DNA of 64,000 nt. It comes from Streptomyces kronopolitis. Lineage in GTDB: Bacteria > Actinomycetota > Actinomycetes > Streptomycetales > Streptomycetaceae. A program made the translations under genes and the position numbers. The DNA is taken from contig NZ_BMND01000013.1 in NCBI RefSeq assembly GCF_014646275.1, forward strand, positions 1 to 64,000, given 5' to 3'. The notes beneath the pieces were generated by a model. That model saw only the letters and a program-made list of their open reading frames with translations. It was not told where the DNA came from and searched no databases. Positions 18,585 through 26,599 of this stretch are shown piece by piece. Numbering within the stretch: position 1 is the first letter of the stretch; each line of letters starts with the position of its first letter.

Positions 18585-19202
18585 TCAGTAGCACTCGCTC
18601 TTGCCCTTGGCGACGCTCATCTTGAGGCCGCTGAGCTTGAACGTGCCGGCCGTCGTGGCCCAGGCCTGCTGCTGGACGTGGGTCAGCGTGGCCGAGTCGG
18701 CCTGCTGGGCGAACGAACCCGGGTCGGCCTTGTCGCCCTTGTGCATCCCAGGGCCCTTGGTCGTCGAGCCCGCAGCAACACCGATGTCGATGTTGTTGAA
18801 GGTCGCGTCCGCGGACAGCTGGTCGAGGTCGATGTAGAGGTTCTTCGCCTCGACGGGCGTGTCACCGCCACCGGCCGACAGCTTCATCGACACATCGCCG
18901 AAGACCGGGACCGGCACGACCACCGACTGGCACAGGTTCTTGATCTTGGCGTTCGAGAACCCCGAGACCGCCACCGGGACCTGCTTGCCGCCCTTCTGGG
19001 CGTCAATGGCTCCGTACTGAACAAATCCGGTGCCGTCCAGCCGGTCAGTACTGACCTTGAACTGCTGGCCGGACACGCTGAACGATGCCGCGAGCGCACC
19101 CTGCGAGAGGGCGACACCGATCGCGGCGGTCGCCGCGACGCTCGGCACCATGACGACGGCGAACCGCTTCCATCTGGTCCCGCCACGAGCCAGGGACTCC
19201 AT
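18585..19202 (-). CDS. DUF6230 exported protein
   Basis: 205 aa. Basic start MESLARGGTRWKRF, then a hydrophobic signal/anchor segment (about 14-39) ending near ALAASFSVSG, then a beta-rich domain of unknown function with Cys near 96 and near the C-terminus (GKSECY). Strong ribosome site GGAGGAAAG before the ATG. Homologues are often labelled cholesterol esterase in databases, but I see no lipase GxSxG serine motif, so that name is not supported. First gene of the three-gene operon; 132 bases separate it from DUF6114. Confidence 0.85.
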   Translation of the reverse strand: MESLARGGTRWKRFAVVMVPSVAATAAIGVALSQGALAASFSVSGQQFKVSTDRLDGTGFVQYGAIDAQKGGKQVPVAVSGFSNAKIKNLCQSVVVPVPVFGDVSMKLSAGGGDTPVEAKNLYIDLDQLSADATFNNIDIGVAAGSTTKGPGMHKGDKADPGSFAQQADSATLTHVQQQAWATTAGTFKLSGLKMSVAKGKSECY

Positions 19203-19560
19203 GACTTTCCTCCTTCTCGGACGTACATCTCCGGTACCGGCCGCCTCCGTTGAGGGGGCGGTACCTGGGATGGGAGAAGTGCTACGTCCTCGGGAAGGAG
19301 AGCGCCCGTCCTCGGAGGCACATCGTGTTCCGAATACCGGCGATCACCCCCGAGCGACAACCACTGGCCACGCTCTCGCGCAACCTCCTGGACAGGCTCC
19401 GCCGGATGAGCGGAGACCCCCCTGTCCACGGCCGGCGGACACCGCCGCCGACCACTCGGTGGGGACCCAAGTACCCCGCGACACCAACCGGATGCCGGGC
19501 TGCGGGAATGGACCGAGCGTGGCCGATCGTGGTCCATTCACGGCCGCCGCACAAGGGGCT

Positions 19561-19578
19561 CGTTACTTGCGGGTAACG
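19561..19578. promoter_or_regulatory. Inverted repeat CGTTAC-N6-GTAACG, candidate operator
   Basis: Perfect 6-bp arms with a 6-base spacer, 18 bp in all, a size typical of dimeric helix-turn-helix regulators. It lies about 360 bases upstream of the DUF6230 start. Confidence 0.4.
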
Positions 19579-19705
19579 GCCCGATAAACACGGTGCGACG
19601 GAGTGAGATCAACTGGACACGGGCTGTCGCTACTGACAGCGAGAGAACATAAGGCAATTGCGGACACAATGCCGCAAGAGGGTGGCTCAGACTTACTACA
19701 AGTAA

Positions 19706-19747
19706 CAGCGGCCACGATTACCAAGTTTTGGTAAAACGTGGCCGCTG
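19706..19747. terminator. Hairpin terminator downstream of thioredoxin-like gene
   Basis: Two stacked stems, CAGCGGCCACG/CGTGGCCGCTG and TTACCAA/TTGGTAA, with a 3-base loop. On the plus strand it is followed by CTTCGTTTGTTTGG, so it could also end a plus-strand small RNA. Confidence 0.65.
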
Positions 19748-19814
19748 CTTCGTTTGTTTGGTCAACCCGCGGAGGGCGTACTGGTCACAAGGGGGCGAGT
19801 CGCAAGACAGCGGG

Positions 19815-20786
19815 TCAGAACAGCACCCGGGCAAGCGCCGTACGCGCCGCTGTCACCCGCGGATCGTCCGCGCCGATCACCTCGAAGAGGTCCAGCAGCC
19901 GCAGCCGGGCGGCCTCGCGGTCGTCGCCCGCGCTCCGCTTCACCGCCTCGACGAGCCGGCCGAAGGCGTCCTCGACATGGCCGCCGACCAGATCGAGGTC
20001 CGCGGCCCGGATCTGCGCCGGCACATCGGCCGGGTTCTCCGCGGCCTCCTTGCGCACGGCCGTGGCGTCCAGATCCTGGACGCGGTGCAGGAGTTCGGCC
20101 TGCGCCAGGCCGAGCTTGGCCTCCGGGTTGGCCGGGTCGTCGGACAGGACGTTCTTGTAGGCCTGGATGGCGCCGCCCAGATCACCGGAGTCGAGCGCCT
20201 GGTTCGCGGCTTCCAGCAGTGCGTCGTACGGACCGGCCGGCACCGGGGTCTCGGCAGGCTCCTGCGCGTCCGCGGCCGGTGCCTCGACCGGCGCCCCGAC
20301 GATGCCGAACTGCTGCTCGGCGGCCTGCACCAGCTGGTCGAGCACGTCGCGGATCTGCGACTCCGGGGCCGCGCCCTGGAACAGCGGGATCGGCTGGCCC
20401 GCCACGACCGCGAACACCGCCGGGATGCCCTGCACCCCGAACTGCTGGAACAGCATCTGGTTGGCGTCGACGTCGATCTTGGCGAGCACGAACTTGCCGG
20501 CGTACTCCCCCGCGAGGCGCTCCAGCAGCGGACCCAGCTGCTTGCACGGCTCGCACCACTCGGCCCAGAAGTCGATGACGACCGGGACCTCGGTGGAGCG
20601 CTGCAGGACGTCCTGCTGGAACCCCGCCTCGTCGACGTCGAACACCAGGCGGGCACCGCTCGCGGGCGCCTGGCCCGTACGGGCGGCCTCGGCACGTGCC
20701 TGCTCCGCCTTCTGCTTCGCTTCCCCGGCCGCCTTCAGCGCGCCGAGGTCGACGACTCCACTCATGGACATGTTGCGTGGCTGCAT
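19815..20786 (-). CDS. Thioredoxin-TPR protein (CnoX/YbbN-like)
   Basis: 323-aa cytoplasmic protein: a coiled polar N-terminus, a thioredoxin fold (about 48-155) with DFWAEWCEPCKQLGP, where the active-site cysteines are Cys78 and Cys81, and a C-terminal helical TPR-like half (about 190-320). CEPC replaces the common CGPC of thioredoxins. E. coli YbbN/CnoX with the same architecture acts as a chaperone-redox protein; this is a family-level inference. The ATG at 20786 has GGGGAGGA upstream. Confidence 0.85.
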   Translation of the reverse strand: MQPRNMSMSGVVDLGALKAAGEAKQKAEQARAEAARTGQAPASGARLVFDVDEAGFQQDVLQRSTEVPVVIDFWAEWCEPCKQLGPLLERLAGEYAGKFVLAKIDVDANQMLFQQFGVQGIPAVFAVVAGQPIPLFQGAAPESQIRDVLDQLVQAAEQQFGIVGAPVEAPAADAQEPAETPVPAGPYDALLEAANQALDSGDLGGAIQAYKNVLSDDPANPEAKLGLAQAELLHRVQDLDATAVRKEAAENPADVPAQIRAADLDLVGGHVEDAFGRLVEAVKRSAGDDREAARLRLLDLFEVIGADDPRVTAARTALARVLF

Positions 20787-21146
20787 GGGTCCATCCTCCC
20801 CCCTGGGCGGTCCGTTCCGAAAAGCGATCCGGAAAGCGATGCGGTCTGCTGCGCGGATTCCCCGGTCCGGTATCGCCGCCGGACCCTCCGCAGAGCACCG
20901 CATCCGTGCCGTGCGCCCCGCCGGAATGCCGGCGCACGTCCTGGATCGCTGCCCGTTTTCTCGGTCCCGAGGAGGACCTCAGTGGCCATGGGTCCCCACC
21001 CACGGCCGTGGTTATCACTCTTTCGCTACGACCCGTAGCGTAACTCGCCGTCTCCCCTGAGCCACAACCGGTTTCAGTCCTGCGTGAAGTGATCTCCCTC
21101 ACGACGGACGCCGGTGGGCCGCGTACTGCCCGGTATGGTCGCCCGC
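20787..21146. other. 360-base divergent intergenic region
   Basis: Promoter region for the thioredoxin-like gene (minus) and the TetR gene (plus). The notable element is the inverted repeat at 21024-21040; I see no gene. Confidence 0.6.
21024..21040. promoter_or_regulatory. Inverted repeat CGCTACG-ACC-CGTAGCG
   Basis: Perfect 7-bp arms with a 3-base centre, between a TetR gene and a divergent gene; candidate TetR operator. Confidence 0.45.
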
Positions 21147-21800
21147 ATGTGCCACTCCGCCAGCCCCCGCAAAGGCCGTACGGGCCGACCGCGCAGCGCC
21201 GCGACCGACCGCGCGATTCTCGGCGCGACCCGTGCCGCGCTGGTCGACGTGGGCTGGGGGCGGCTCACCATGAGCGAGGTGGCGGTGCGCGCCGGTGTCG
21301 CCAAGACGACGCTCTACCGCCGCTGGGCCAACAAGAACGAGCTGGTCGTGGACGCCGTGGCGGTCCTCTTCGACGAGCTGGAACTCCCCGACCGGGGCTC
21401 GCTGCGCGCCGATATCGAGGGCGTGGTGCTGCAGTTCGGCGCGCTGCTCGCCCGGCCGGAGACCAAGACGGCGCTGATGGCCGTGGTCGCGGAGTCCACC
21501 ACCGACGGGGCGCTGCGCGAACGGATCCGCTCGGCGATCGTCGACCGCCAGAAGCGGCTGGTCTCGCTCGGCCGCTCGCGCGCCCAGACCCGCGGCGAGC
21601 TGCCGGCGGACACCTCCGGCGAGGAGGGCGAGCGGGCGGCGGCCCGCAACATGGACCTGATCTTCGATGTGATCGCCGGGGCGATCGTGCACCGCACCCT
21701 GGTCAGCGGTGAGCCCGTGGACGCCGAATGGGGGCGCGACTTCACCGCCCTCTTCCTGGGCGGCCTGACCGGACTGGCCGTGCCCGGCGGCCGGAGCTGA
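21147..21800 (+). CDS. TetR family transcriptional regulator
   Basis: 217 aa. The N-terminal helix-turn-helix (about 14-58) is clear: LTMSEVAVRAGVAKTTLYRRW followed by ANKNELV. The C-terminal half is an all-helical ligand/dimer domain of the TetR_C type. I start at ATG 21147: TATGGT stands 7 nt upstream, the leaderless pattern, and earlier in-frame GTG 21114 lacks a ribosome site. Likely targets are itself and the divergent thioredoxin-like gene; the ligand is unknown. Confidence 0.88.
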   Translation: MCHSASPRKGRTGRPRSAATDRAILGATRAALVDVGWGRLTMSEVAVRAGVAKTTLYRRWANKNELVVDAVAVLFDELELPDRGSLRADIEGVVLQFGALLARPETKTALMAVVAESTTDGALRERIRSAIVDRQKRLVSLGRSRAQTRGELPADTSGEEGERAAARNMDLIFDVIAGAIVHRTLVSGEPVDAEWGRDFTALFLGGLTGLAVPGGRS

Positions 21801-21805
21801 CGCAT

Positions 21806-21845
21806 CGGGGCGGCCCGGCGTCCCCCCGGAACGCCGGGCACCCCG
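21806..21845. terminator. Bidirectional terminator TetR/epimerase
   Basis: GCCCGGCGT/ACGCCGGGC (9 bp) inside an outer CGGGG/CCCCG pair, between convergent genes. Confidence 0.75.
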
Positions 21846-21855
21846 CGTGCGGCGG

Positions 21856-22863
21856 TCAGACCTGGTAGCGGTCCGCCGCGAACAGGTGCACGTTCTCGGC
21901 GACCCACTCCGAGGTCCACTTCAGGCCCTGCTCCAGGGAGACCTCCGGCTGCCACGAAGCCCATTCGCGCGCCCGGGAGTTGTCGGACAGCAGCCGCTCG
22001 ACCTCGCTGCCGGCCGGCCGCAGCCGCTCGGTGTCCACCACGACCTCGGCGTCCCGGCCCGAGGCCGCTATCAGCGCCTCGGCGAGCGCCCCGATCGAGA
22101 TCTCCCGCCCGGTACCGAGGTTGACGACCTCGCCCAGCGCCCGGTCGCAGTCGGCCACCGCGAGGAAGCCGGCGGCGGTGTCCGTGACGTAGGTGAAGTC
22201 GCGGGTCGGGGTGAGCGAGCCGAGCTTGATCTGCCGTGCGCCCGCGTGGAGTTGGGCCAGGATCGTGGGGATCACGGCGCGTGCGGACTGGCGGGGGCCG
22301 TAGGTGTTGAACGGCCGCACCACGGTCACCGGCAGCCCGAACGCGTGCCGGTGCGACAGCGCCATCATGTCCGCGCCGATCTTCGAGGCGGAGTACGGCG
22401 ACTGCGGCTGCAGCGGGTGGTCCTCGCTGATCGGCGCGGTCAGCGCGGTCCCGTAGACCTCACTGGTGGAGGTGTGCACCATCCGGCGCACGTCGTGGCG
22501 CCGGCAGGCCTCCGCGATGTTCTCCGTGCCCACCACGTTCGTCTGCACGTAGGCGCCCGGCGAGTCGTAGCTGTACGGGATCCCGATGAGCGCGGCGAGA
22601 TGGAAGACGGTGTCGCAGCCGGCGACGGCGTCCATCACCCGGCCCGCGTCCCGGACATCGCCCGCGATCATCTCGACCGGGGAGCCGGGCACCAGGTAGC
22701 GCGCCAGGTTCCCCTTCTCGGCGTACGGCTTGTAGTGGACGAAGGCGCGTACCTCTGCGCCGGCTTCCACCAGCATGTCGACGAGGGTCGCGCCGATGAA
22801 TCCCTCGGCGCCGGTGACCAGGACCTTGCGGCCGGCCCACTGCTGTGCGGTGCGGTTGCTCAT
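21856..22863 (-). CDS. NAD-dependent sugar epimerase/dehydratase (extended SDR)
   Basis: 335 aa, full-length extended short-chain dehydrogenase. Rossmann motif VTGAEGFIG near residue 15, HLAALIGIPYSY, catalytic STSEVYG and SPYSASKIGAD (YxxxK), and the NTYGPRQSARAVIP substrate segment typical of nucleotide-sugar dehydratases/epimerases. The ATG overlaps the stop of the upstream MurG-like gene (ATGA), so the two are translationally coupled. It may supply or modify a nucleotide sugar used by that transferase. Which sugar is not readable. Confidence 0.88.
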   Translation of the reverse strand: MSNRTAQQWAGRKVLVTGAEGFIGATLVDMLVEAGAEVRAFVHYKPYAEKGNLARYLVPGSPVEMIAGDVRDAGRVMDAVAGCDTVFHLAALIGIPYSYDSPGAYVQTNVVGTENIAEACRRHDVRRMVHTSTSEVYGTALTAPISEDHPLQPQSPYSASKIGADMMALSHRHAFGLPVTVVRPFNTYGPRQSARAVIPTILAQLHAGARQIKLGSLTPTRDFTYVTDTAAGFLAVADCDRALGEVVNLGTGREISIGALAEALIAASGRDAEVVVDTERLRPAGSEVERLLSDNSRAREWASWQPEVSLEQGLKWTSEWVAENVHLFAADRYQV

Positions 22864-24029
22864 GCGGACTCCTTCAACGGGGTGTGCGGGTGGGGGGAGG
22901 CGGCCGGGTGGCCGGCCAGTGCCAGCGCCTTGGCGGCCAGCAGGTCGGCGGCCCGGGCGTGGGTGCCCCGGTCGGCGGCCGCGCCCATCGCGGCGAGCCG
23001 GGCGGGGTCGTCGAGCAGCGGGGTGACCAGGTGGTCGAGCCGCTCGGCGGAGGTCTCGGGGTCGGGCAGCAGCAGCGCCGCCCCGTCGTCGGAGAGCACC
23101 CGCGCGTTGTGCGTCTGGTGATCGCCCGGCGCGTGCGGATACGGCACGAGGACGGCCGGCATCCCGATCGTGGCCAGCTCGGCGATGGTCGCCGAACCGG
23201 CGCGGCACACCACCAGGTCGGCCGCCGCGTACGCCAGATCCATCCGGTCCAGGTACGGCACGGCCTCGGCGACCGCCGACCCGCCGTTGGCCGCCAGCCG
23301 GGCCCAGGTCTCCTCCAGGGCCGCCGGCCCGGTCTTGATCAGCAGCCGCAGGTCCCGGCGGCCCCGGTAGCGGCCGGCCAGTTCGACGGCCGCCTCGGTG
23401 AGCCGGGCGGCCCCCAGGCTGCCGCCGTTGACCAGCAGCAGCCGGGCACCGTCGGGGACGCCGAGCGCCCGGCGGGCGGCGGGGCGCAGGGCCTCGCGGT
23501 CCAGCTCGGCCAGCGGCCCCACCAGCGGCATCCCCACCGTCTCGGCCCGTTCGCCGCCGGCCAGGTGCTCCCGGCTGCGGTCGAAGGCGAGGGCGAGGTG
23601 CGGGGTGAGCCGGGCGGCGAACTTGTTGGCCCGCCCGGGCACCGCGTTGGACTCGTGGATCAGGCTCGGCAGCCCGGCCATCCGCGCCCCGACGATCACC
23701 GGGGCGCTCGGGTAGCCGCCCATACCGACCGCGACCTGGGCCTTTTGTTCCTTGAGGATCGCCCGACACTGGGCGCCCGAGCGGAGCAGGGCGGCCGGCA
23801 GCAGATAGCGTCGGGCGCCGAGCGAGGGATCGAAGGGAATCATGTCGACGGTGTGCAGCCGGTATCCGGCCTGCGGGATCAGCCGCGTCTCCAGGCCGCG
23901 TTCGGTCCCGACGAAGGAGATCACCGCGTCGGGCACGGCCCGGCGGAGCGCGTCGGCGAGAGCGAGACCCGGGTAGATGTGGCCGCCGGTGCCGCCCGCA
24001 CCGATCACGACAGAGAGTGGTGTGCGCAT
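22860..24029 (-). CDS. MurG-like glycosyltransferase, probable paralogue
   Basis: 389-aa GT-B enzyme of the MurG family, which adds GlcNAc to lipid I to give lipid II at the inner membrane face. Seen: G-loop IGAGGTGGHIYPGLALA, MGGYPSAPV, HESNAVPGRAN (usually HEQNAVPG), NGGSLGAA (usually GGSQGA) and the donor site VVCRAGSATIAELA. The context is not the dcw cell-division cluster where housekeeping murG resides; here it is coupled to an SDR epimerase and divergent from a two-component system. It may therefore build an alternative lipid-linked glycan or a stress-induced lipid II. Confidence 0.85.
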   Translation of the reverse strand: MRTPLSVVIGAGGTGGHIYPGLALADALRRAVPDAVISFVGTERGLETRLIPQAGYRLHTVDMIPFDPSLGARRYLLPAALLRSGAQCRAILKEQKAQVAVGMGGYPSAPVIVGARMAGLPSLIHESNAVPGRANKFAARLTPHLALAFDRSREHLAGGERAETVGMPLVGPLAELDREALRPAARRALGVPDGARLLLVNGGSLGAARLTEAAVELAGRYRGRRDLRLLIKTGPAALEETWARLAANGGSAVAEAVPYLDRMDLAYAAADLVVCRAGSATIAELATIGMPAVLVPYPHAPGDHQTHNARVLSDDGAALLLPDPETSAERLDHLVTPLLDDPARLAAMGAAADRGTHARAADLLAAKALALAGHPAASPHPHTPLKESA

Positions 24030-24052
24030 GGCCGCCACGCTCGCGATGTGCC

Positions 24053-24069
24053 CTAAGAAGCTTCTAAGA
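24053..24069. promoter_or_regulatory. Direct repeat CTAAGA with 11-bp period, candidate response-regulator box
   Basis: CTAAGA begins at 24053 and again at 24064; the region also contains the palindrome AGAAGCTTCT (24056-24065). It lies in the 57-base gap between the murG-like gene and the OmpR-type regulator. An 11-bp direct repeat suits binding of an OmpR/PhoB dimer to one face of DNA. Confidence 0.5.
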
Positions 24070-24086
24070 GAGGTGTTTGGCAGCCT

Positions 24087-24809
24087 ATGTCCATGCCGCC
24101 GACTCCCGGGAACACTCCCGCCGCCAAGATCCTCGTCGTCGACGACGAACCGGAGGTGCGCGCCGCCCTGGAGGACGGCCTCGCCGTGGAGGGCTACGAG
24201 GTGCGCGGCGCCGCCGACGGACTCGCCGCCCTCTCCGAGGTCGCCTCCTGGCAGCCGGACGCCCTCGTCCTGGACGTGATGATGCCCGTCCTGGACGGTC
24301 TGGCCGTCTGCCGCCGGCTGCGCGCCCTGGACGACCGCACGCCGATCCTCGTGCTGACCGCACTGGACTCGGTCAGCGAACGGGTCGACGGCCTCGACGC
24401 CGGCGCCGACGACTACCTCGTCAAGCCCTTCGCCCTGGACGAGCTGGTCGCCCGGATCCGCGCGCTGCTGCGACGCGCCTCGACCACGGCCGCCGACGAC
24501 ACCCGGCTGGCCTTCGGCGACCTGGTGGTGGACCCGGTGACCCGCACCGGCCACCGCGGCGACCGCCCCCTGGAGTTCAGCCGCACCGAATGGGCGCTGC
24601 TGGAGCTGCTGTTGCTGCACCCGGGACAGGTGATGCCCCGGGAAATGATCCTGGACCGCGTCTGGGGCCGCGACTTCGGCCCGGACTCCAACTCCCTGGC
24701 CGTCTACATCGGTTATCTGCGCCGCAAGCTGGAGGCGGGCGGCGAGCCCCGGCTCGTCCACACCGTGCACGGCGTCGGCTACCGCCTCGGCCACCCGGAG
24801 GGCACATGA
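24087..24809 (+). CDS. OmpR/PhoB-family response regulator
   Basis: 240 aa. Receiver domain (about 13-128) with VVDDE, phospho-acceptor Asp63 in LVLDVMMPVLDG and VKPF; winged-helix output domain (about 145-236) with RTEWALLELLL and VYIGYLRRKLE. It is MprA/TrcR-like. Its stop overlaps the kinase ATG. It probably controls the divergent murG-like operon through the 11-bp repeat. The ATG at 24093 is an alternative start. Confidence 0.92.
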   Translation: MSMPPTPGNTPAAKILVVDDEPEVRAALEDGLAVEGYEVRGAADGLAALSEVASWQPDALVLDVMMPVLDGLAVCRRLRALDDRTPILVLTALDSVSERVDGLDAGADDYLVKPFALDELVARIRALLRRASTTAADDTRLAFGDLVVDPVTRTGHRGDRPLEFSRTEWALLELLLLHPGQVMPREMILDRVWGRDFGPDSNSLAVYIGYLRRKLEAGGEPRLVHTVHGVGYRLGHPEGT

Positions 24810-26209
24810 GCGGCACCCGCGGCCTGGGCGCCCGCTGGCGGCGCCGGCGCCCGCTGCGCACCCGGCTGGCGCTGGCCGCCTCCGCCGCGGTGGCGCTGGT
24901 GGCGATCGGCGTCTGCGCGGCCGCGTTCGTCCTCATCGACTACCAGATGACCCGCCAGCTCGAACGCAACCTGGCCCTGACCTCCACCGAGACGCTGCGC
25001 GGGCGGCAGGACTGGGGCCCGACGGCGGGCGACAAGCTCTGCCAGTACCCGGCCTCGGCCTGCTTCCAGATCGTGCCCGCCGACCCCGCCAAGGATCCGC
25101 CCAAGCCCTATGCGCTGCCCGTCTCCGACGCCACCCGGCAGGTCGCCGCGGGCCGGCACGAGGCGTTCTACAGCAAGCAGACCGTCGCCGGGCATCCGGT
25201 CCGGATGTACACCTCGCGGGTGTCCGGCCAGGACGAGGCGGTCCAGGTCGCCCTGCGCTCCGACTCCGTCGACCGGAGCGTGGAGCAGGCCGCCTGGGCG
25301 CTGTCCGCGGTCGGCGCCGCCGGGGTGCTGCTGGCCGCCGCGCTCGGCTACTGGGTCTCCCGTACCGGCCTGGCCCCCGTCGCGCGGCTCACCGCCACCG
25401 CGGAACGCATCGCCGCCACCCGCGACGCCCGCCACCGCATCGACCTGCCCGCGGGGCCGCTCGCCCGGGAGGACGAGGTCACCCGGCTGGCCACCAGCTT
25501 CAACACCATGCTCGGCGAGCTGGAGCAGTCGGTCGCCTCCCAGCGCCGGCTGGTCGCCGACGCCTCCCACGAGCTGCGCACCCCGCTCACCGCGCTGCGC
25601 ACCAACGCCGAACTCCTGGCCCGTGCCGACCGTCTGACGGACGCGCAGCGCGACCGCGCCTCGGCCGCGCTGGGCCGCCAGCTGCGCGAGGTCACCACGC
25701 TCGTCAACGACCTGATCGAACTCGCCCGTGACGAGGAGCCCCAGCCGCTGGTCGAACAGGTCCGCCCGGCCGCCCTGCTGGAGCACATGGTGGCCACCGC
25801 CGGCGAGCACTGGCCGGAGATCACCTTCACCACCGGCATCGCCCCGGCCGCGGCCGGGCGCACGGTCCCCGGGGTGCCGGCCCGCCTCGCCCGCCTGCTG
25901 TCCAACCTCCTCGACAACGCCGCCAAGTTCTCCCCGCCCGGCGGTCCCGTGGAGACCGAACTCGCCCTGCACGAAGGGGAGTTGCACCTGACGGTCCGCG
26001 ACCACGGCCCCGGCATCGCGCCCGAGGACCTCCCCCACGTCTTCGACCGCTTCTACCGCGCGAAGGCCGCCCGCGCCCTGCCCGGCTCGGGCCTCGGCCT
26101 GGCGATGGCCCGCCAGATCGCCCGCGCCCACGGCGCCGACCTCACGGCGGAACACGCCCCGGGCGGCGGCGCCCTCTTCCGGCTGCGGATGCCGCTCGCG
26201 GTGCCCTGA
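24806..26209 (+). CDS. Sensor histidine kinase, MprB-like
   Basis: 467 aa. TM1 at about 20-46, extracytoplasmic domain of about 120 residues with two Cys (KLCQYPASACF) that could form a disulfide, TM2 at about 165-188, HAMP, phospho-acceptor His255 in VADASHELRTPLTALRTN, N box NLLDNAAKFS and G boxes DHGPGI and GSGLGLAMA. It starts by ATGA overlap with the regulator. The externally facing Cys pair suggests an envelope or redox signal; that is inference. Confidence 0.92.
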   Translation: MSGTRGLGARWRRRRPLRTRLALAASAAVALVAIGVCAAAFVLIDYQMTRQLERNLALTSTETLRGRQDWGPTAGDKLCQYPASACFQIVPADPAKDPPKPYALPVSDATRQVAAGRHEAFYSKQTVAGHPVRMYTSRVSGQDEAVQVALRSDSVDRSVEQAAWALSAVGAAGVLLAAALGYWVSRTGLAPVARLTATAERIAATRDARHRIDLPAGPLAREDEVTRLATSFNTMLGELEQSVASQRRLVADASHELRTPLTALRTNAELLARADRLTDAQRDRASAALGRQLREVTTLVNDLIELARDEEPQPLVEQVRPAALLEHMVATAGEHWPEITFTTGIAPAAAGRTVPGVPARLARLLSNLLDNAAKFSPPGGPVETELALHEGELHLTVRDHGPGIAPEDLPHVFDRFYRAKAARALPGSGLGLAMARQIARAHGADLTAEHAPGGGALFRLRMPLAVP

Positions 26210-26215
26210 CCCCGC

Positions 26216-26581
26216 TCAGCGGGGCCGGCCGCCGCCGGCCTCCGCCTCGTCCGCACGCTCCTCGACCGTCGCCCGGACCGCCTGCCGGTCCTGCGGCGAC
26301 ATCGACCGCCAGCTCTCCCGCATCCCGGAGATGCCGTCGGTGAGCACCCGGTACCCGGACGGATCGTCGAGCACATCCTTGAGCGCGAGCCGCCCACCGA
26401 GCACCTTCCCCGCAAGCTCCCGCAACGCACCCGGCGCCGCCGCCCCATCCCGCACCCCCCGCAACGCCTCGGTGAGCCGCGCGTTCTGCTCCTCCGCAAG
26501 ATCCGGCTCCGCGAGGGGGTAGTCCCGCTCACCGGGGGCGGGGGTGTTGGTGCTGGGGTGGGGGTGGTGAGTGTGGTTCAT
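26216..26581 (-). CDS. Small hypothetical protein, end of the WXG100 operon
   Basis: 121 aa, hydrophilic, no signal peptide or membrane segment. A His/Pro-rich start (HTHHPHPSTNTPAP) precedes a helical charged region with repeated short helices (NARLTEALRGV, ALRELAGKVLG, DRQAVRATVEE). It begins 18 bases after the preceding WXG100-like gene, so it is co-transcribed. I do not recognise a family; a chaperone or immunity-like accessory of the secreted partner is possible but unproven. Its 3' end nearly meets the convergent kinase gene. Confidence 0.65.
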   Translation of the reverse strand: MNHTHHPHPSTNTPAPGERDYPLAEPDLAEEQNARLTEALRGVRDGAAAPGALRELAGKVLGGRLALKDVLDDPSGYRVLTDGISGMRESWRSMSPQDRQAVRATVEERADEAEAGGGRPR

Positions 26582-26599
26582 GGGGTGGCTCTGTTCCTC

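Larger units (their letters stand above)
19203..19814. other. 612-base intergenic region with several inverted repeats
   Basis: No convincing gene. It is less GC-rich at 19580-19740 than its surroundings and holds, in order: CGTTAC-TTGCGG-GTAACG (19561-19578), GCTGTC-GCTACT-GACAGC (19623-19640), GCAATTGC (19654-19661), TTGCGG-ACACAATG-CCGCAA (19658-19677) and a long hairpin (19706-19747). It is upstream of the DUF6230 operon and downstream of the thioredoxin-like gene, both on the minus strand. Confidence 0.6.

Noticed and set aside
26210..26224. CCCCGC-TCA-GCGGGG as terminator of the MprB-like kinase
   Set aside because: Only 6 bp and overlapping the end of the convergent gene; too weak to list.
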